A stretch of 64,000 bases of DNA from Callorhinus ursinus. Lineage: Eukaryota > Chordata > Mammalia > Carnivora > Otariidae. Below are positions 1 to 10,626 of this stretch, piece by piece. The notes beneath the pieces are model-generated. The model saw only the letters and a list, made by a program, of their open reading frames with translations, did no database searches and had not been told where the DNA came from. Within the stretch, counting starts at the first letter, position 1. Every line of letters starts with the position of its first letter. The translations under genes were made by a program, and so were the position numbers. Location of the stretch: contig NW_020313157.1 of NCBI RefSeq assembly GCF_003265705.1, positions 62,001 through 126,000 on the forward strand, written 5' to 3'.

Positions 1-2286
1 TCGGAGTGCTAATTACAAGCAGACGTGGTACACTTTCTCTGACAAAGACATGGGAGGATGGTACAGAGCTTTCCCCCACATCTCTGCATGTTCCCTTCAT
101 CTGGGCCAGGCTGTGGTTGGCTTCCACTATGCTGATGCAGCAGCTCAGAAGAAAGGCTGCCAGGAATCAGACAAAGACCGTGTGAAGTTTGTAACTGTGG
201 TCCAAATGTATTGTCATCCCAGGGGCACCCCCCTTCCCCACCCCGTCTCCCCTAGAATGTGTTCCTGGCCCTGGAGATTCTGAAAAAGTCAGACAACCTG
301 TACCCAATAAATCACAGAGCTGGAAACCCTTTGCATCCTCCCAGACCTTGCCAAACAATTATGCAGTGAAATGTTCTAATTGTACTCTGATTTTAATGTT
401 AATACCCATTTCCATAATTTCTCTGGATCTTTACAGTGCTGTTTAATATTTGCCAATGAACCAAATGAACTAGAAGGAACACCCACAGATGGCTCATGTT
501 TCCCATTAAGCTGGTGCACTAAGATCTGCTTTGTTTTGCATTTGGTTTGGGCAGCTGAGCTGTTCACAAAGATGCGGGCCTGAAAGCTTGCCCAGATCTC
601 TAAATGGCCACCTTGAAACCAACTCATCCTGAGTGAGTGGGAGACACCAGGAACAGAGTGGAGTCAGTCTTCTACTGGGTCAAATGGGATGGGGCTCTTC
701 CAAGCATCCCTGGCTCAGTTCCTGCCTCCCCGGGCCCTACCCTTCCTGCCCCTGCCGGGGGGTGGGGGTGGGGGGTTGGCGGTTGGCACTCTGACCACCA
801 AGTAAGGATGCTATTTCCACCACCACACATTTATTCTTGCTCTTGCTCATCTGGAACACCCTACTCACATTGCTTTGACTTTGAAGGCTCAGAAACTCTT
901 CTCTGAGGCCCTCTAGCCCCTAAATAGGCAAGAGTTGAATGAAAATTTGGATTTCTCTCTCAGTACTAGCACAAAGCTGGTCTCAGTGAGTCCTTGGATA
1001 CAAAGCACAGAGTAGGACGTTATACACAACAGGACTCCTCCTTTGGGTTTTTCCAGCTACCTGGGCTGCCATCAGTAGGAACATACTTCACGTCATCTCG
1101 GTTGGCTTGTCTTCTCCCTCAGTGGATGGGGCACTCCTAAAGAGCTTACCTAGGCCCTATGCTTCTCTCCCATGTCATCATGAAATTTCCTGCAGATTCT
1201 TCTAATCACTCTCTATCAGTAAGCAACATTTGGGTTGGCAGAAACCTGCCTTTATCTAGATTGATTTAAAAGGAAGACTGGCTCTTGCAATAAGGGAGCC
1301 AGGACAGGGAATAGAGAATAAAATGTATTGACGTTCTCACCTCCTTTGTCACTATTTGTGTCTCTCTGTGTGAGCACTTGACCTCTCAGATAAGCTTTCT
1401 TCTTGAGCTGGAACCATGGCCGCTGTAGCTCTGGGTGCTTAGCTGTGTGATTTTCAAATAGAAAAGGAAAGGACCCTCTTCCCAATTCCAGCTCCCAAAA
1501 CCTCAGGAAAGGACCCTGAGTCCCACAGTTGGGTCACATGCCCACCTCTGAACCAATCACTGGGGTCAGAGCATGGAGCATTCTGATTGGCCGGTTTGGG
1601 TCAGGTATTTGCACCTGGGTGCAGGAGGCGGGAGCCCTCCGCTGCATTTCCTGTGACCCAGCCTTGCCCTCAAAGAAGGGGAGAAAGCAGTACAGACACA
1701 ATCACGGGGGAACCTTTGTGAGCCCAGCTGTCCTCCCCATCACAGGTTCCATCACAGACAACCAGAGGGATTTCTAATCATAGTCTCATTTTTGCATTGA
1801 TGTGTTTAATACCTGTCTCTACTGCCAGACTGAAAGCTGGTTATTCACTATAGACAACTCAGCTTGTGCAAAATAAACACTTGTTAGGTAAATGTATGAT
1901 TTCATCTAAATAGCGTTTCCAAATTCCTGACAGATATTAACCTTTGAGATTTGAGAATAAGAAGATGGAATTTGCAGGAATCCTCGGAAATTTCCCGTAA
2001 GTTATTTTGTATTTATATAACACTATTACTTATGTGTTTTCCAAAATAATAATATGTGACCATAATGATTCAAAATACTTTTTTCCTGTGATACGGTTAC
2101 AGTAGATGGTGTAGAGGTTTTCTGTAGTGGAAATGCATGGTTTATTATGACTGAACTGATCAGTTGTGACAAGATTGGGTATTTCAGTAATATGTAGAAA
2201 TCATTTTTCCCTGACACAGACCATAGAAATCACCACCAAAAAGAAATTACAAACAAAAGCCACTTTGAAAATGGAAATACAGTTCC
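1..2286. other. Intergenic, no gene recognised
   Basis: Only short chance reading frames are present. A G-rich run lies at about 757-783. The CCAAT-containing stretch near 1530-1640 (two divergent 'ccaatca'/'gattgg' motifs) resembles degraded ancient repeat sequence, but I cannot assign a family. Confidence 0.6.
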
Positions 2287-2305
2287 AAACTTGTTTAATA
2301 TTTTA

Positions 2306-2498
2306 TTTTTTTTTAAAGATTTATTTATTTGACAGAGAGAGACACAGCGAGAGAGGGAACACAAGCAGGGGGATGGGAGAGGGAGAAGCAGGCTTCCCGC
2401 CGAGCAGGGAGCCCGATGTGGGGCTCGATCCCAGGACCCTGGGATCATGACCTGAGCCGAAGGCCCATGCTTAACATCTGAGCCACCCAGGTGCCCCT
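2306..2498 (-). mobile_element. Can-SINE (SINEC), minus orientation, 19-bp target-site duplication
   Basis: This is a tRNA-derived carnivore SINE in reverse orientation: a T-rich tail (AAAGATTTATTTATTT), GA-rich middle, 'gggatcatgacctgagcc' box region and 5' end 'gagccacccaggtgcccc'. It is flanked by perfect 19-bp direct repeats aaacttgtttaatatttta at 2287-2305 and 2499-2517. The duplication is undamaged, so the insertion is comparatively recent. Confidence 0.95.
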
Positions 2499-2762
2499 AA
2501 ACTTGTTTAATATTTTAAAATTATCATGCTTAAGTTGAAAATTTAGAACACAAGACATTAACTGCTCTATCCAGTATTCTGATCTTTGTTTTGTGACGAA
2601 TGGCCCAGACATGGAAGAACCTCTTTGCTTTTGTATTGCTGTTGCTTGAGTTGGTAGGAAAGAGTCCAAAAGCATCTTCAAGTCAGGTGTTAGGGCTCAT
2701 GTTGCTTCATGTATGAGTTCCTTCCCTTTTTTTAAGATGAATCTCTCTCTCTTTGTCTCTTC

Positions 2763-2806
2763 CCCTTCCTTCCTCCCTCCTTCCCTTCCTCCCTCCCTTC
2801 CTTCCA
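2763..2806. repeat. Imperfect (TTCC)n/(CTCC)n pyrimidine tract
   Basis: A run of cttccttcctccctccttcc-type units following a CT-rich stretch. It is low-complexity sequence. Confidence 0.7.
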
Positions 2807-3205
2807 CCTATTTATCTCTCTCTATTCAACCATATTTTGTTTAATAAACCACTACAGCCTATGATGAATATTCAAACCCTGGAACGAGCAAGTGAACATT
2901 ATTGCATAGTATTTAAATAATGTAATGTTTGTGTCTCTCTGCAAAAGTAACAGCACCACACAGAATCACATGTTGAAATAGACTAGTTCGCAGCTTATTT
3001 TGCTTCCAAAATTTGCTTTTTCTTGGAACACCGCTCCTGGTGTTTGCATATACTATGCATATAAGTTTATTAGGGCTTATTTTACTTTCAAGAATGATTT
3101 ACCAATGAGCAGCAGAAAGGGCCATGAACACACCCTGATAATATGGCGGCAACAACTAACGAGGCTGACTGATTTGTTCCTAATCCGTGCTCCCCTACCC
3201 CTTCC

Positions 3206-3350
3206 TATATGATAAGCACCCAATGCCTATTTGGTGCTTAAGGTATGTGACATGTACCAATTTTGCCAATAGGGAAACAGGCTCAGAGGGGACGTGCCCA
3301 AGGTCACGTGGCTAGAATGCGACAGAACTTGGTTCAGTTTGTCTCCACTT
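3206..3350 (+). repeat. MIR SINE fragment
   Basis: The diagnostic MIR core is readable: 'gggaaacaggctcagagggg' followed by 'cccaaggtcacgtggct'. It is diverged and truncated. Confidence 0.75.
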
Positions 3351-3477
3351 TATTACACTACATGTCTTCTCTTGAAGCATCAGTATGTATACCTTCTGTA
3401 ATGTCTCCTTTTTTTATTTCTGTGGGGAATGCAAGAATATTTGTTTTTTTTTTGGCAATGCTACTCTGATAGTACTA

Positions 3478-3722
3478 TTTATTTCTAATCATTTATAGAA
3501 TGCTTAAAATGCAAGTGTTTTATACATCCGCATGTGTTAAACGTGATCCTTCCAAAAACCTGTGATCCAGAGCTAGTATCTGTCCACATTTTACCAAGGG
3601 AGAACCTGAGGCTCTGAGGTGCTTCCCCAAAGTCACTAGATAAGTGACAAAACTGAAAATGAGCACACTTCTGTCTTGCTCTTAAGCTCGTGTTCTTAAA
3701 CACAACACTGTACTGCTTCCCA
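3478..3722 (+). repeat. MIR SINE, near full length
   Basis: Matches the MIR layout from 'atttatagaatgcttaaaatg' style 5' sequence through 'gagaacctgaggctctgagg' and 'aaagtcactagataagtgac' to the 'ctcgtgttcttaaacaca' 3' part. Confidence 0.8.
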
Positions 3723-3819
3723 CAATCAGTAAATGATGCCCGCTGTATCCTGGGAGTGGCTGGAATGTCATTTTACTCAGACAAGCGGCCTCCTGTAAAT
3801 GTCTAGGTGTGAGATTGGG

Positions 3820-3850
3820 GGTGGGGGGAATGGGGGGGGGGGGGGGCAGG
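3820..3850. repeat. G-rich run
   Basis: Contains several runs of five or more G, the longest about 14, ending gcagg. It is a candidate G-quadruplex on the plus strand. Confidence 0.7.
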
Positions 3851-3924
3851 TTGACTGTGGGCAGGAGTGCGTGAGGTGTCAGACGGCACTGAATGCTAGA
3901 GCCGGGAGATCTTCAAGAGGCCAC

Positions 3925-4150
3925 GGAGGGGATTGAACAGATGGGGAAACTGAGGCACAGAGGACTGCACAAGCTAGCAACTTTATGACACACTTTGACG
4001 TATTTCTACACATAATCCTCAAAACAACCCTCATTTACAAATGAGAGAACTAGGCACAGGGAGATTAACCACCAGTTCAAAGTCGCTGGACTAGGAAATG
4101 ACACACACAGGCCTCGATCCCAATGTTTGTCCCCTGCCAACCTCGCCTTT
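3925..4150 (+). repeat. MIR-related fragments
   Basis: Two MIR-core-like stretches sit in tandem: 'gatggggaaactgaggcaca' near 3940, then 'atcctcaaaacaaccctcat' with 'gagagaactaggcacagg' near 4015-4060. These could be one rearranged copy or two copies. Confidence 0.6.
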
Positions 4151-4689
4151 CGAGTCTTCTTCCCTTTGTCTTCCTTGACTGAGGGGTGTGGTTTTACTGC
4201 TGGGGACAGTCCTTGGCCATCCAGCTACCTGATCAACTTATTTTTAGGGGGAGGGAGAAGCAGGGAATCATTGACCTTTGTTCTTGTTCTTACAGGTTTT
4301 TAAACTCATATCATGAATATTTGCCCTGGTTGGGGGGCAGTGGTTTGCCCAAAGATTTCATTTAGAACATTCGTTTTCTTCATACACCCCCCGCCTTTTT
4401 TTTTTTTTTTTGAGAGTTTGTGAGGGCAGGTGACAGACTCATTTCTACAATCCCAGGCTAAAACTAAAATCTAAAGCAAATGTTCACCATAGTGCCAGAT
4501 ACCTAAAGTGCTTTCAGACCCAGAGATACAAGCATGTCATTGTGCTGTTATTTGCAGAAGTGTTTGGCTCAGCTATGAAGGGATCATTTCATTCAGTTTT
4601 GTTTAAAATCATGTAGCCAGGAACTAAAAAAACATTTGGCTCTGGGAGAGAGGAACTTCCAGTAATTTACACCCTACCATTATTATAAG

Positions 4690-4693
<4 letters not shown>

Positions 4694-4738
<45 letters not shown>
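4694..4738. repeat. (TG)n microsatellite
   Basis: About 22 uninterrupted TG units. Confidence 0.98.
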
Positions 4739-4739
<1 letters not shown>

Positions 4740-5514
4740 GTATATACATCACATTCCTTTGGCAAGTAATGCATTTAATTAATCTACATGGAGTTTTAGT
4801 ACAACGCAGTTGATCAACATAGTAGACACAGTGCCTTTTTAATATAACAAATCTACTGAGAAATATCCTTAGTTAATGAGCTGCGTCATTTTGGGAAGGT
4901 TTGTCTTATAACTAATGTACGAAAATAGCACTGTATTTTTTTATGGTGCATGCCCAGAGCCAAATAAGTCATCCTGGGTATGAATAGAGTTCTAAATCTT
5001 CTACAATCTGTAACCCCCCACCCCCACCCCTGTGTATTGTGAGTTTTTTCTAAAACTTTTGTGGATTGGTTTTTGTTGCTTGTCAAAGGGGTAGGGCCAG
5101 AACACTCTCCTAAACTTTCAGTGAAGATTTGTTATAGGTCATCTAAAGACAGAAGGAATATTTATAATAGACGAGGGATGTGAATTGCCTTCAACCCCTT
5201 TGTGAACTTGAGGACAAATTGAGTCTACTTGTCATATTCCAGCAAGAGTACCCATTGACAGGCAGAGCCTCTAGTCCTCCAGATTTGCACAGAATAACTC
5301 TGCTGGATTCTTTTTCCCCAGTCCCACCCCAGGCATGACATTCTGACCCTCTGTCTATAATTCATTATTCTAAGCACCAACCACTTTGTCTGGACCTTCA
5401 GCCGGAAGAAGAGATTGGTGATGTGAGCCAAGGTTCAGAAATTCCATTTTGATTCTTCCGAGGGTTGATGACCTGTGGACCACTAAAATGCCTCTTACAT
5501 ATACACCAAGGTCT

Positions 5515-5985
5515 TTTCCTTGAGGTGTAATTTATATACAGTGAAATGCACAGTTTGTGATCACACAGATAAACGAGATTTGACAAACTCACCTATCTGT
5601 AAACCATTTGCCTATAAAGCTATAAAATACACTCATTCTGCCAGAAAGAGGCCCCATTCACCTGCCTACTCAATGCCTCTCACCAAATTCCCATCGTCCA
5701 GAATGACCTGACTTGATTTCTATTACCATGGAGTCACGTTGCCTGCTTTAAAACTTAATATACATGGACTCAAACAGGATGTGCTCTTTTGTGTCTAGTT
5801 TCTTTTACTGAACATCTTTTTGAGAAGTGCCCTCAGTTTTGTACCAGTTCTTTGTATCTTTTCACTGCAGAGTGGTGTTCCATTGTATGGAGAAGTTCCA
5901 TTGTATTCCTTCTTTGTTGATGAGCTGCTTCTAGTTTGGGGCTATCATGAGTAAAGCTTTGATAGGCATTCTGTTCCTTGCACTG
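5515..5985 (-). mobile_element. Old LINE-1 (L1M-type) 3' end, minus orientation
   Basis: Starts with the antisense L1 3' UTR signature 'ttgaggtgtaatttatatac' and continues through the region normally reading 'ttccattgtatgg', 'gatgagctgcttctagtttg'. It is diverged with no open frame. It is interrupted by an LTR at 5990 and appears to resume near 6335. Confidence 0.8.
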
Positions 5986-5987
5986 AA

Positions 5988-6150
5988 TGTGTTTGCCCTG
6001 AATTCCTGTGCTGAAGCCCTAATCCCCAGTGTGTTGGGTATTTGGAGGTGAGGACTTTGGGAGATAGTTAGAAAAGGTCGTAAGAGTGGACCGCTCCCCT
6101 CCCCCACGATGGGATTCATGTCTTTATGAAAAGAGGAAGAGAGGGGATGG

Positions 6151-6199
<49 letters not shown>

Positions 6200-6335
6200 T
6201 GAAAAGGCCACATGAGGACTTAACCAGAAGAAGACCCTCCATATTGGCACTCCGACCTCAGACTTCCATCCTCCAGAACCGAGATAAATAAATGTTGTTC
6301 AAGCCACCCACGCTGCGGTACATCTTGTAACCATC
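5988..6335 (+). mobile_element. MLT1-type ERVL-MaLR solitary LTR
   Basis: Ordered matches to the MLT1 LTR: 'gctgaagccctaatccccag', 'ggtatttggaggtgaggact', 'gatgggattcatgtctttat', 'ccacatgaggac' and 'cctccagaaccgagataaat' followed by 'aagccaccca'. A (GT)n microsatellite occupies the normally CT-rich centre. It sits inside the older L1. It is an ancient retroviral-like remnant with no coding capacity. Confidence 0.8.
6153..6198. repeat. (GT)n microsatellite inside the MLT1 LTR
   Basis: About 22 GT units, uninterrupted. Confidence 0.97.
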
Positions 6336-6829
6336 CAAATTATTTAAGATACTCTGGCAATAAGGCATTTTGTGAACAAATGTTTTTATTTCTTTTGGTT
6401 AAATGGGACAGAATCGCTGGGTCGCAGAGTGGATGGATGTTTGTTTTAAAAAATGGCCACAAGCCACACAATTTTCCACAGCGATTGTACAATTCTGTAC
6501 TCACTCCAGCAATGTAGGAGAGCTACCTACAGCCTCACACTCACCCGGTGTGTGAGTCTTTTTCCCTTTGAGCTGTGTTAGTCACGTCTCATGTTGGTTT
6601 TCATTTCTCCCATGACTAAAGATGTTAAACACTTTCTCTTGCATCAAGTGAACATTGGTATACCTTCTTTCATGAATTGTATGTATGATAAAATCTTCTG
6701 CCCATTTTTCCAAATTGGGTCATAGGAGCTTCCTTTTCTTTTTCTTTTTAATCCGGATACAAATCTTTTGTCACATATGTTTGTTGTGAACATTTCCTCC
6801 CAGTCTACCTCTTGCCTATTTATAGAATT
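6336..6829 (-). mobile_element. Old LINE-1, continuation
   Basis: Antisense L1 ORF2 3' region with phrases such as 'atcgctgggtcgcagagtgg' and 'aaatcttctgcccatttttc'. It is collinear with the fragment before the LTR. Confidence 0.75.
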
Positions 6830-7014
6830 ATTTATTTGAGAGAGAGAGAGCATGAGTGGGGGAAGGGGAGGAGGGAGAGGAGAGAGAAAATCTCAAGCAG
6901 ACTCCCCGCTGAGCATGGAGCCTGATGTGGGGCTCAATCTCAGGATCCTGAGATCATGACCTGAGCTGAAATCAGGAGTCGGACGCTTAACTGACTGAGC
7001 CACCCAGGTGCCCC
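6830..7014 (-). mobile_element. Can-SINE, minus orientation
   Basis: 'tttatttgagagagagagag' tail side, 'gatcatgacctgagctgaaa' and 'actgactgagccacccaggt' head. It is inserted in the old L1. Confidence 0.93.
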
Positions 7015-7407
7015 CACATCCTTTCTTTTATAGTTAGTATTTCTGTGTTCTAAGAAATCATTGCTTACTGCAAGGTCATGAAGACATTCTTTTATGCATT
7101 CTTCTAGAATATTGTTTTAGCATTTGTGTTAGGTCTGTGATCCGTCTCAACCAATAAGAGTATAGGTTTCAGGACTTTTGGTTTTTTAATAGCAGTATTG
7201 GTTGTATCCAAAGCAACTGAATTGCTTTGGCACCTATGTCAAAAACCATTTGATCATACGTGTATTTCTAGACCTTTATTCTCTTCTGTTGATCTGTATG
7301 TCTGTCTTCTTACTGTTGCTTTATGGTAGGTCTTGAAACCAAGTTGAGTACATCCTTTAACTTGATTTTTCTTTAAATTGTTCTTCAAAATTGTTTAAGC
7401 TCCACTT
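7015..7407 (-). mobile_element. Old LINE-1, continuation
   Basis: Antisense ORF2 sequence: 'taagaaatcattgcttactg' and, near 7265-7330, the region corresponding to 'gttgatctgtatgtctgtct'. It is diverged. Confidence 0.75.
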
Positions 7408-7417
7408 AGTCTTTCAC

Positions 7418-7419
7418 AT

Positions 7420-7462
<43 letters not shown>

Positions 7463-7632
7463 TTTTATTTAGAGTTCCAGTGGGGGAGGGGCAGAGGGAG
7501 AGAGAGAATCTTAAGCAGACTCCATGCTGAGCACAGAGCCCCATGCAGGGCTTGATCCCATGACCCTGAGATCATGACCTGAGCCAAAATCAAGAGTCAG
7601 ATGCCAAACTGACTGAGTCACCCAGGTGCACC
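7418..7632 (-). mobile_element. Can-SINE with long (TTTA)n tail, 10-bp target-site duplication
   Basis: A (TTTA)n tail of about 45 nt, then purine-rich body, 'gatcatgacctgagccaaaa' and 'ctgagtcacccaggtgcacc'. Flanked by agtctttcac at 7408-7417 and 7633-7642. Confidence 0.93.
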
Positions 7633-7642
7633 AGTCTTTCAC

Positions 7643-8287
7643 GTTTTAATATGCATTTAGAACATACATTTAGAATCATCAAAAAGTCTCTAGGGATTGA
7701 ATGGGATTGCACTGAATCTGTAAATATATGTGGAAAGAATTGACATCTTCGTACTATCAAGTCTTCTAATACGTGAGCACTGCATAGTTTCCATATCTTA
7801 AATCCTCTGTAATCTCTTCCAGCAATACCTTACAGTTTTCAGTGCACATCTTTTGTTAAGTCTGTAAGTATTTTACATTTTGCATGATTTTGCAAATGAC
7901 ATTTTTTCCCAGTCGTTTTTTGCTGGTTTTCACAGTTAAAATTGATTTTTGTATTATTAACTTTGTCTCCTGCACCTTTCCAAATTTACTTATTAGTCCT
8001 AACATTTTTTGTTGTTGTTAGATCCCTTTGGGTTTTTTACATGCAAATCCTGTCATCTGTGAATAGGGTTTTACTTCTTCCTTTTAAACTCTGTAACTTA
8101 TTTTCTTGCCTTATTGCACTTGTTAGGACCTCTAACATAATGATGAGTAGAAGTGATAGAAACAGACATCCTTTTCTTTTGCCTAATCTTAGGAGGTAAG
8201 CCTTACATGTCTGCTTTTAACTTTGATGTTAGCTGTATATTTTTTTGGTGAAATATCTTTTATCATTCACCACACCACACAGGCTAG
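7643..8287 (-). mobile_element. Old LINE-1, continuation
   Basis: Antisense ORF2 including 'gattgaatgggattgcactg', 'tgacatcttcgtactatc' and 'gtcatctgtgaatagggttt'. The reading frame is broken throughout. It is interrupted at 8288 by the younger L1. Confidence 0.78.
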
Positions 8288-8303
8288 CCATGATGCCACT
8301 TTA

Positions 8304-10610
8304 TTTTATTATTTTTTTTAAATTTTATTTTGTTATGTTAGTCACCATATAGTACACCATTCGTTTTTGTTATAGTGATCCAAGATTCGTTGTTTTCGTG
8401 TAACACCCAGTGCTCCACGCAGTACGTGCCCTCCTTAACACCCATCACCGGGCTGACCCACCCTCCTTCCCCCCTCCCCTCTAGAACCCTCAGCTTTTTT
8501 CTCAGAGTCCATCGTCTCTCATGGTTCGTCTCCAATTTCCCCCCTTTATTTTTCCCTTCCTTCTCCTAATGTCCTCCATGCTATTCCTTATGTTCCACAA
8601 ATAAGTGAAACCATATGATAATTGACTTTCTCTGCTTGACTTAGTTCACTTAGCATAATCTCCTCCAGTCCCATCCATGTTGATGCAAATGGTGGGTATT
8701 CTTCCTTTCTGATGGCTGAGTAATATTCCCTTGTATATATGGACCACATCTTCTTTATCCATTCATCTGTTGAAGGGCATCTCGGCTCCTTCCACAGTTT
8801 GGCTATTGCGGACATTGCTGCTATGAACATTGGGGTGCATATGGCCCTTCTTTTCACTACATCTGTATCTTTGGGATAAATACCCAGTAGTGCAGTTGCT
8901 GGGTCATAGGGTAGCTCTATTTTTAATGTCTTGAGGAACCTCCATACCGTTTTCCAGAGTGGCTGTACCAGCTTGCATTCCCACCAACAGTGTAAGAGGG
9001 TTCCCCTTTCTCCACAACCTCTCCAACATTTGTTGTTTCTTTCCCTGTCCATTTTTGCCATTCTAAGTGGTGTAAGGTGGTATCTCAATGTGGTTTGGAT
9101 TTGAATTTCCCTGATGGCTAATGATGATGAACATTTTTTCATGTGTCTGTTAGCCATTTATATGTCTTCTTTGGAGAAGTGTCTGTTCATATCTTCTGCT
9201 CATTTTTTGACTTGATTGTTTTTTGGGTGTTGAGTTTGAGAAGTTCTTTAGAGATCTTGGATACCAGCCCTTTATCTGTAATGTCATTTGCAGATATCTT
9301 CTCCCAATCAGTGGGTTGCCTCTTTGTTTTGTTGACTGTTTCCTTTGCTATGCAGAAGCTTTTTATCTTAATGAAGTCCCGAAAGTTCATTTTTGCTTTT
9401 GTTTCACTAGCCTTTGGAGATGTATCTTGAAAGAAGTTGCTGTGGCCAATGTCAAAGAGGTTACTGCCTATGTTCTCTAGGATTTTGATGGATTCCTGTC
9501 TCACAATGAGGTCTTTCATCCATTTTGAGTTTATTTTTGTGTATGGTGTTAGAGAATGGTCGAATTTCATTCTTCTGCATGTGGCTGTTCAATTTTCCCA
9601 GCACCATTTATTGAAGAGACTGTCTTTTTTCCATTGCATATTTTTTCCTGCTTTGTCAAAGATTATTTGAGTTGAGGGTCCATATCTGGGCTGTCTGTTC
9701 TGTTCCTTTGGTCTATATGTCTGTTTTTGTGCCAGTACCATGCTGTCTTGGTGATCACTGATTTGTAATACGGCTTGAAATTGGGCAACGTGATGCCCCC
9801 AGCTTTGTTTTTCTTTTTCAGCATTTCCTTGGCGATTCGGGGTCTTTTCTGATTCCATACAAATTTTAGGATTGTTTGTTCCAGCACTTTGAAAAATGTC
9901 ATTGGAATTTTGATTAGGATGGCACTGAAGGTATAGATTGCTCTGGGTAACATAGACATTTTAACAATGTTTATTCTTCCGATCCATGAGCATGGAATGT
10001 TTTTCCGTCTTTTTGTGTCTTCTTCAATTTCTTTCATGGGTGTTCTGTAGTTCCTAGAGTATGGATCCTTTACCTCTTTGGTTAGGTTTATTCTGAGGTA
10101 TCTTACGGTTTTTGGTGCTATAGTAAATGGAATCTTTTCTCTAATTTCTCTTTCTACAGTTGCATTGTTAGTGTATAAGAAACAAATGATTTCTGTGCAT
10201 TGATTTTGTATCCTGCCACATTACTGAATTGGTGTATGAGTTCTAGTAATTTGGGGTGGAGTCTTTTGGGTTTTCCACATAAAGTATCATGTCATCTGTG
10301 AAAGAGAGTTTGACATCTTCTTTGCCAATCTGAATACCTTTTATTTATATTTGTTGTCTGATTGCTGTTGCTGGGACTTCTAGTACTATGTTGAACAATA
10401 GTGGTGAGAGCGGGCATCCTTGATGTGTTCCTGATCTTAAGGGAAAGGCTCTCAGCTTTTCCCCATTGAGGATGTTATTCGCTATGGGTTTTTCATAGAT
10501 GGATTTTATGAACTTGAGGAATGTTCCCTCTATCCCTGTACTCTGAAGAGTTTTAATCAAGAAAGGATGCTGTATTTTGTCAAATGCTTTTTCTGCATCA
10601 ATTGAGAGGA
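8304..10610 (-). mobile_element. 5'-truncated LINE-1 (carnivore type) with 16-bp target-site duplication
   Basis: A 2.3-kb L1 in minus orientation: AT-rich tail at about 8301-8340 on the plus strand, 3' UTR, and ORF2 3' half truncated within the reverse-transcriptase domain. Perfect direct repeats ccatgatgccacttta lie at 8288-8303 and 10611-10626. The first five bases of the right repeat also match L1 continuation, suggesting microhomology at the 5' junction. ORF2 is broken by several frame changes, so it is inactive. Confidence 0.95.
8588..9157 (-). pseudogene. LINE-1 ORF2 C-terminal fragment (189 codons)
   Basis: This is an open stretch encoding the ORF2p C-terminus, with the L1 cysteine motif [25 protein letters not shown]-like segment [17 protein letters not shown], and the typical end VSLICGT before the stop at 8588. 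In intact L1, this region helps ORF2p bind RNA during target-primed reverse transcription. Upstream parts of ORF2 lie in other frames at 9187-9570, 9589-9858 and 9663-10037, so no full protein can be made. Confidence 0.93.
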
Positions 10611-10614
10611 CCAT
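10345..10614 (-). pseudogene. LINE-1 ORF2 reverse-transcriptase fragment
   Basis: Encodes part of the RT domain: [20 protein letters not shown] (contains the first catalytic Asp, motif A) and [19 protein letters not shown]. The segment with the catalytic FADD motif lies beyond the frame break. The 5' truncation of the element falls at the start of this fragment. Confidence 0.92.
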
Positions 10615-10626
10615 GATGCCACTTTA

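Noticed and set aside
1529..1777. CCAAT/inverted-CCAAT motifs as a possible promoter
   Set aside because: Similar motifs recur near 16270-16350 in the same sort of context, which suggests a shared old repeat rather than a promoter; no CpG island or transcript evidence.
6153..6198. Threonine/histidine-repeat 'protein' read through the GT tract
   Set aside because: An artefact of translating a microsatellite within an LTR.
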